Shown here piece by piece: positions 63,164-64,000 of a stretch of DNA of 64,000 nucleotides. This stretch comes from Rhizobium sp. SG_E_25_P2 (GTDB lineage: Bacteria; Pseudomonadota; Alphaproteobacteria; Rhizobiales; Rhizobiaceae). The DNA lies in the NCBI RefSeq assembly GCF_029892285.1, contig NZ_JARXVM010000001.1, forward strand, positions 744,001 to 808,000. The letters run 5' to 3'. Numbering within the stretch: position 1 is the stretch's first letter; each line of letters begins with the position of its first letter. The notes beneath the pieces are model-generated. The model was not told the DNA's origin. It was given only the letters and a program-made list of their open reading frames with translations, and ran no database searches. Made by a program: the position numbers and the translations under genes.

Positions 63164-64000
63164 TCAATGCTCCATCATGTGTAGCATCTCGCCCATGGCG
63201 CGGACGCGCAGCGTACCATTCTGGATTTGTACGTTGGGTGAGCCGAACTCAAGCAAACCTTCGTCGATATTGGCGGCCAAGAATGCTGTGCGCATGTCAT
63301 TGTTCTGCGAGGTCGATCCATCATGCTGCGAAGGGTGGTCGGGGCTGGTCGACAGAAGTGAATGCACCTTGTGCGTGTCCCAATCAATTGCCAGCGTCGT
63401 CCCGCGCGCGACGGCCACCTCTTGAACCAAGTCACCCGTCCGGAAGAGCTGGGCCGCTTGCCAATGGACCTTGAACAGAAGCGTGCGGGTCAATGCCGCA
63501 GCACCGCCTTTGCGCCAGGTCTTCCTGGTGACATCAAGCCGCGGCCGCACCTCGAAAGGTATGCCCACCGGGATCAGCAACTTATCGCGCCAGGCTTCCG
63601 CGAACTGGTACGCTGCCCAGTCGCTGCTCGCCAGTTGCTCGAGATCAAGTTCGGTCGGGAAGTCGAGGCCGGGGTCAACCAGATCGAGCGTTCCCGCATC
63701 TTCGACCATGCCCCGGCGTATGAATTCGGCCTTGATGAAATCGCGCGGTTCTGGATCATCCGGGTTCGAATGGATATCAGCAGCGACCATGGCACGACCA
63801 TAGTCGGCAAAAGAGATCTCGCCCGGCGGCAAATAGTCGAGCGCACGAAAAGCGATACGCTTGAACTTCTCTGTCGCCTTGAACAGCGCGAAACCTGAAA
63901 CGGAAAATCGGACCCTATCCTTCTCTTCATCCGTCAGTTCTGGATCGCTCGCTTCCTTTCGTTTCGCCTCCTGTTTAGCAAGCTTCTCCTCATAATCCTC
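63164..64000 (-). CDS. Unknown protein, C-terminal 278 codons (continues past window end)
   Basis: The frame is open from the window edge to the stop at 63164-63166. The visible part begins with a charged helical stretch (YEEKLAKQEAKRKEASDPEL), then a region ADYGRAMVAADIHSNPDDPE and WRDKLLIPVGIPFEVRPRLD, and a C-terminal half with VARGTTLAIDWDTHKVHSLL. An internal TTG at 63832 is not the start. No family recognised. It is coupled to the MBL-fold gene (1 bp gap), so the two probably act together. Confidence 0.7.
   Translation of the reverse strand, partial: EDYEEKLAKQEAKRKEASDPELTDEEKDRVRFSVSGFALFKATEKFKRIAFRALDYLPPGEISFADYGRAMVAADIHSNPDDPEPRDFIKAEFIRRGMVEDAGTLDLVDPGLDFPTELDLEQLASSDWAAYQFAEAWRDKLLIPVGIPFEVRPRLDVTRKTWRKGGAAALTRTLLFKVHWQAAQLFRTGDLVQEVAVARGTTLAIDWDTHKVHSLLSTSPDHPSQHDGSTSQNNDMRTAFLAANIDEGLLEFGSPNVQIQNGTLRVRAMGEMLHMMEH

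Noticed and set aside
1-64000. CRISPR array
   Set aside because: No series of regularly spaced repeats was seen; the repeats found are two- or three-copy and not evenly spaced.

Overview
The window looks like chromosome of an alphaproteobacterium of the Rhizobiales/Hyphomicrobiales type. The basis is high-GC codon use, a Tad/Cpa Flp-pilus locus with rhizobial gene order, Cys-type small proteins and ABC operons typical of that order, and mobile elements (IS5, IS3, IS66 remnants; a tRNA-Ser integrase) common there. The species cannot be named from sequence alone.

Layout. 0-7 kb: Flp pilus locus. On the minus strand are a second pilin and CpaA, a first pilin, then cpaB-cpaC-cpaD-cpaE (cpaE cut by the window edge). 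On the plus strand are a stand-alone copy of the CpaC N-terminal domain and two TadE-like pseudopilins. 7-16.5 kb: nucleoside salvage. deoB and upp are on +, and a minus-strand operon bmpA, ABC ATPase, two permeases, cdd, deoA imports and breaks down nucleosides; slyX and a retropepsin-like protein are interleaved. 16.7-18 kb: msrA, a small membrane protein and tRNA-Ser(GGA).

18.13-28.06 kb is a 9.9 kb integrative element in the 3' end of tRNA-Ser(GGA), bounded by an 18-bp direct repeat. It carries a tyrosine integrase, divergent ribbon-helix-helix regulators, an HNH protein, an unknown two-gene cassette, a lone type III restriction nuclease-domain remnant, a tail-chaperone-like protein, one HK97-type capsid protein and several small DNA-binding proteins. 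No terminase, portal or protease is visible, so it resembles a satellite or a heavily reduced prophage.

28-52 kb: ordinary metabolic chromosome. It holds a YdeP-type molybdopterin oxidoreductase, a YigZ/IMPACT protein, an AbrB-type membrane protein, a LacI-controlled glycoside operon (LacI, binding protein, two permeases, GH2 enzyme, ATPase, dehydrogenase/aldo-keto reductase fusion), an MHS transporter, small regulators, and a LuxR-linked polyamine-type ABC operon with an SDR. A BaiN/HI0933-type flavoprotein ends the block.

52.3-57.2 kb is a mobile-element graveyard (IS5, IS3 and IS66 fragments, a LysR tail, a 31-bp exact repeat, orphan small genes) around an alpha/beta hydrolase. 57.2-64 kb is a probable defence or accessory island on the minus strand. 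It holds a Septu-like pair (HNH nuclease plus an ATPase that itself carries a degenerate HNH-like domain), a secreted S1/P1 nuclease, an MBL-fold hydrolase and a partial unknown gene. The Septu-like pair and the tRNA-Ser element are the two most interesting loci.
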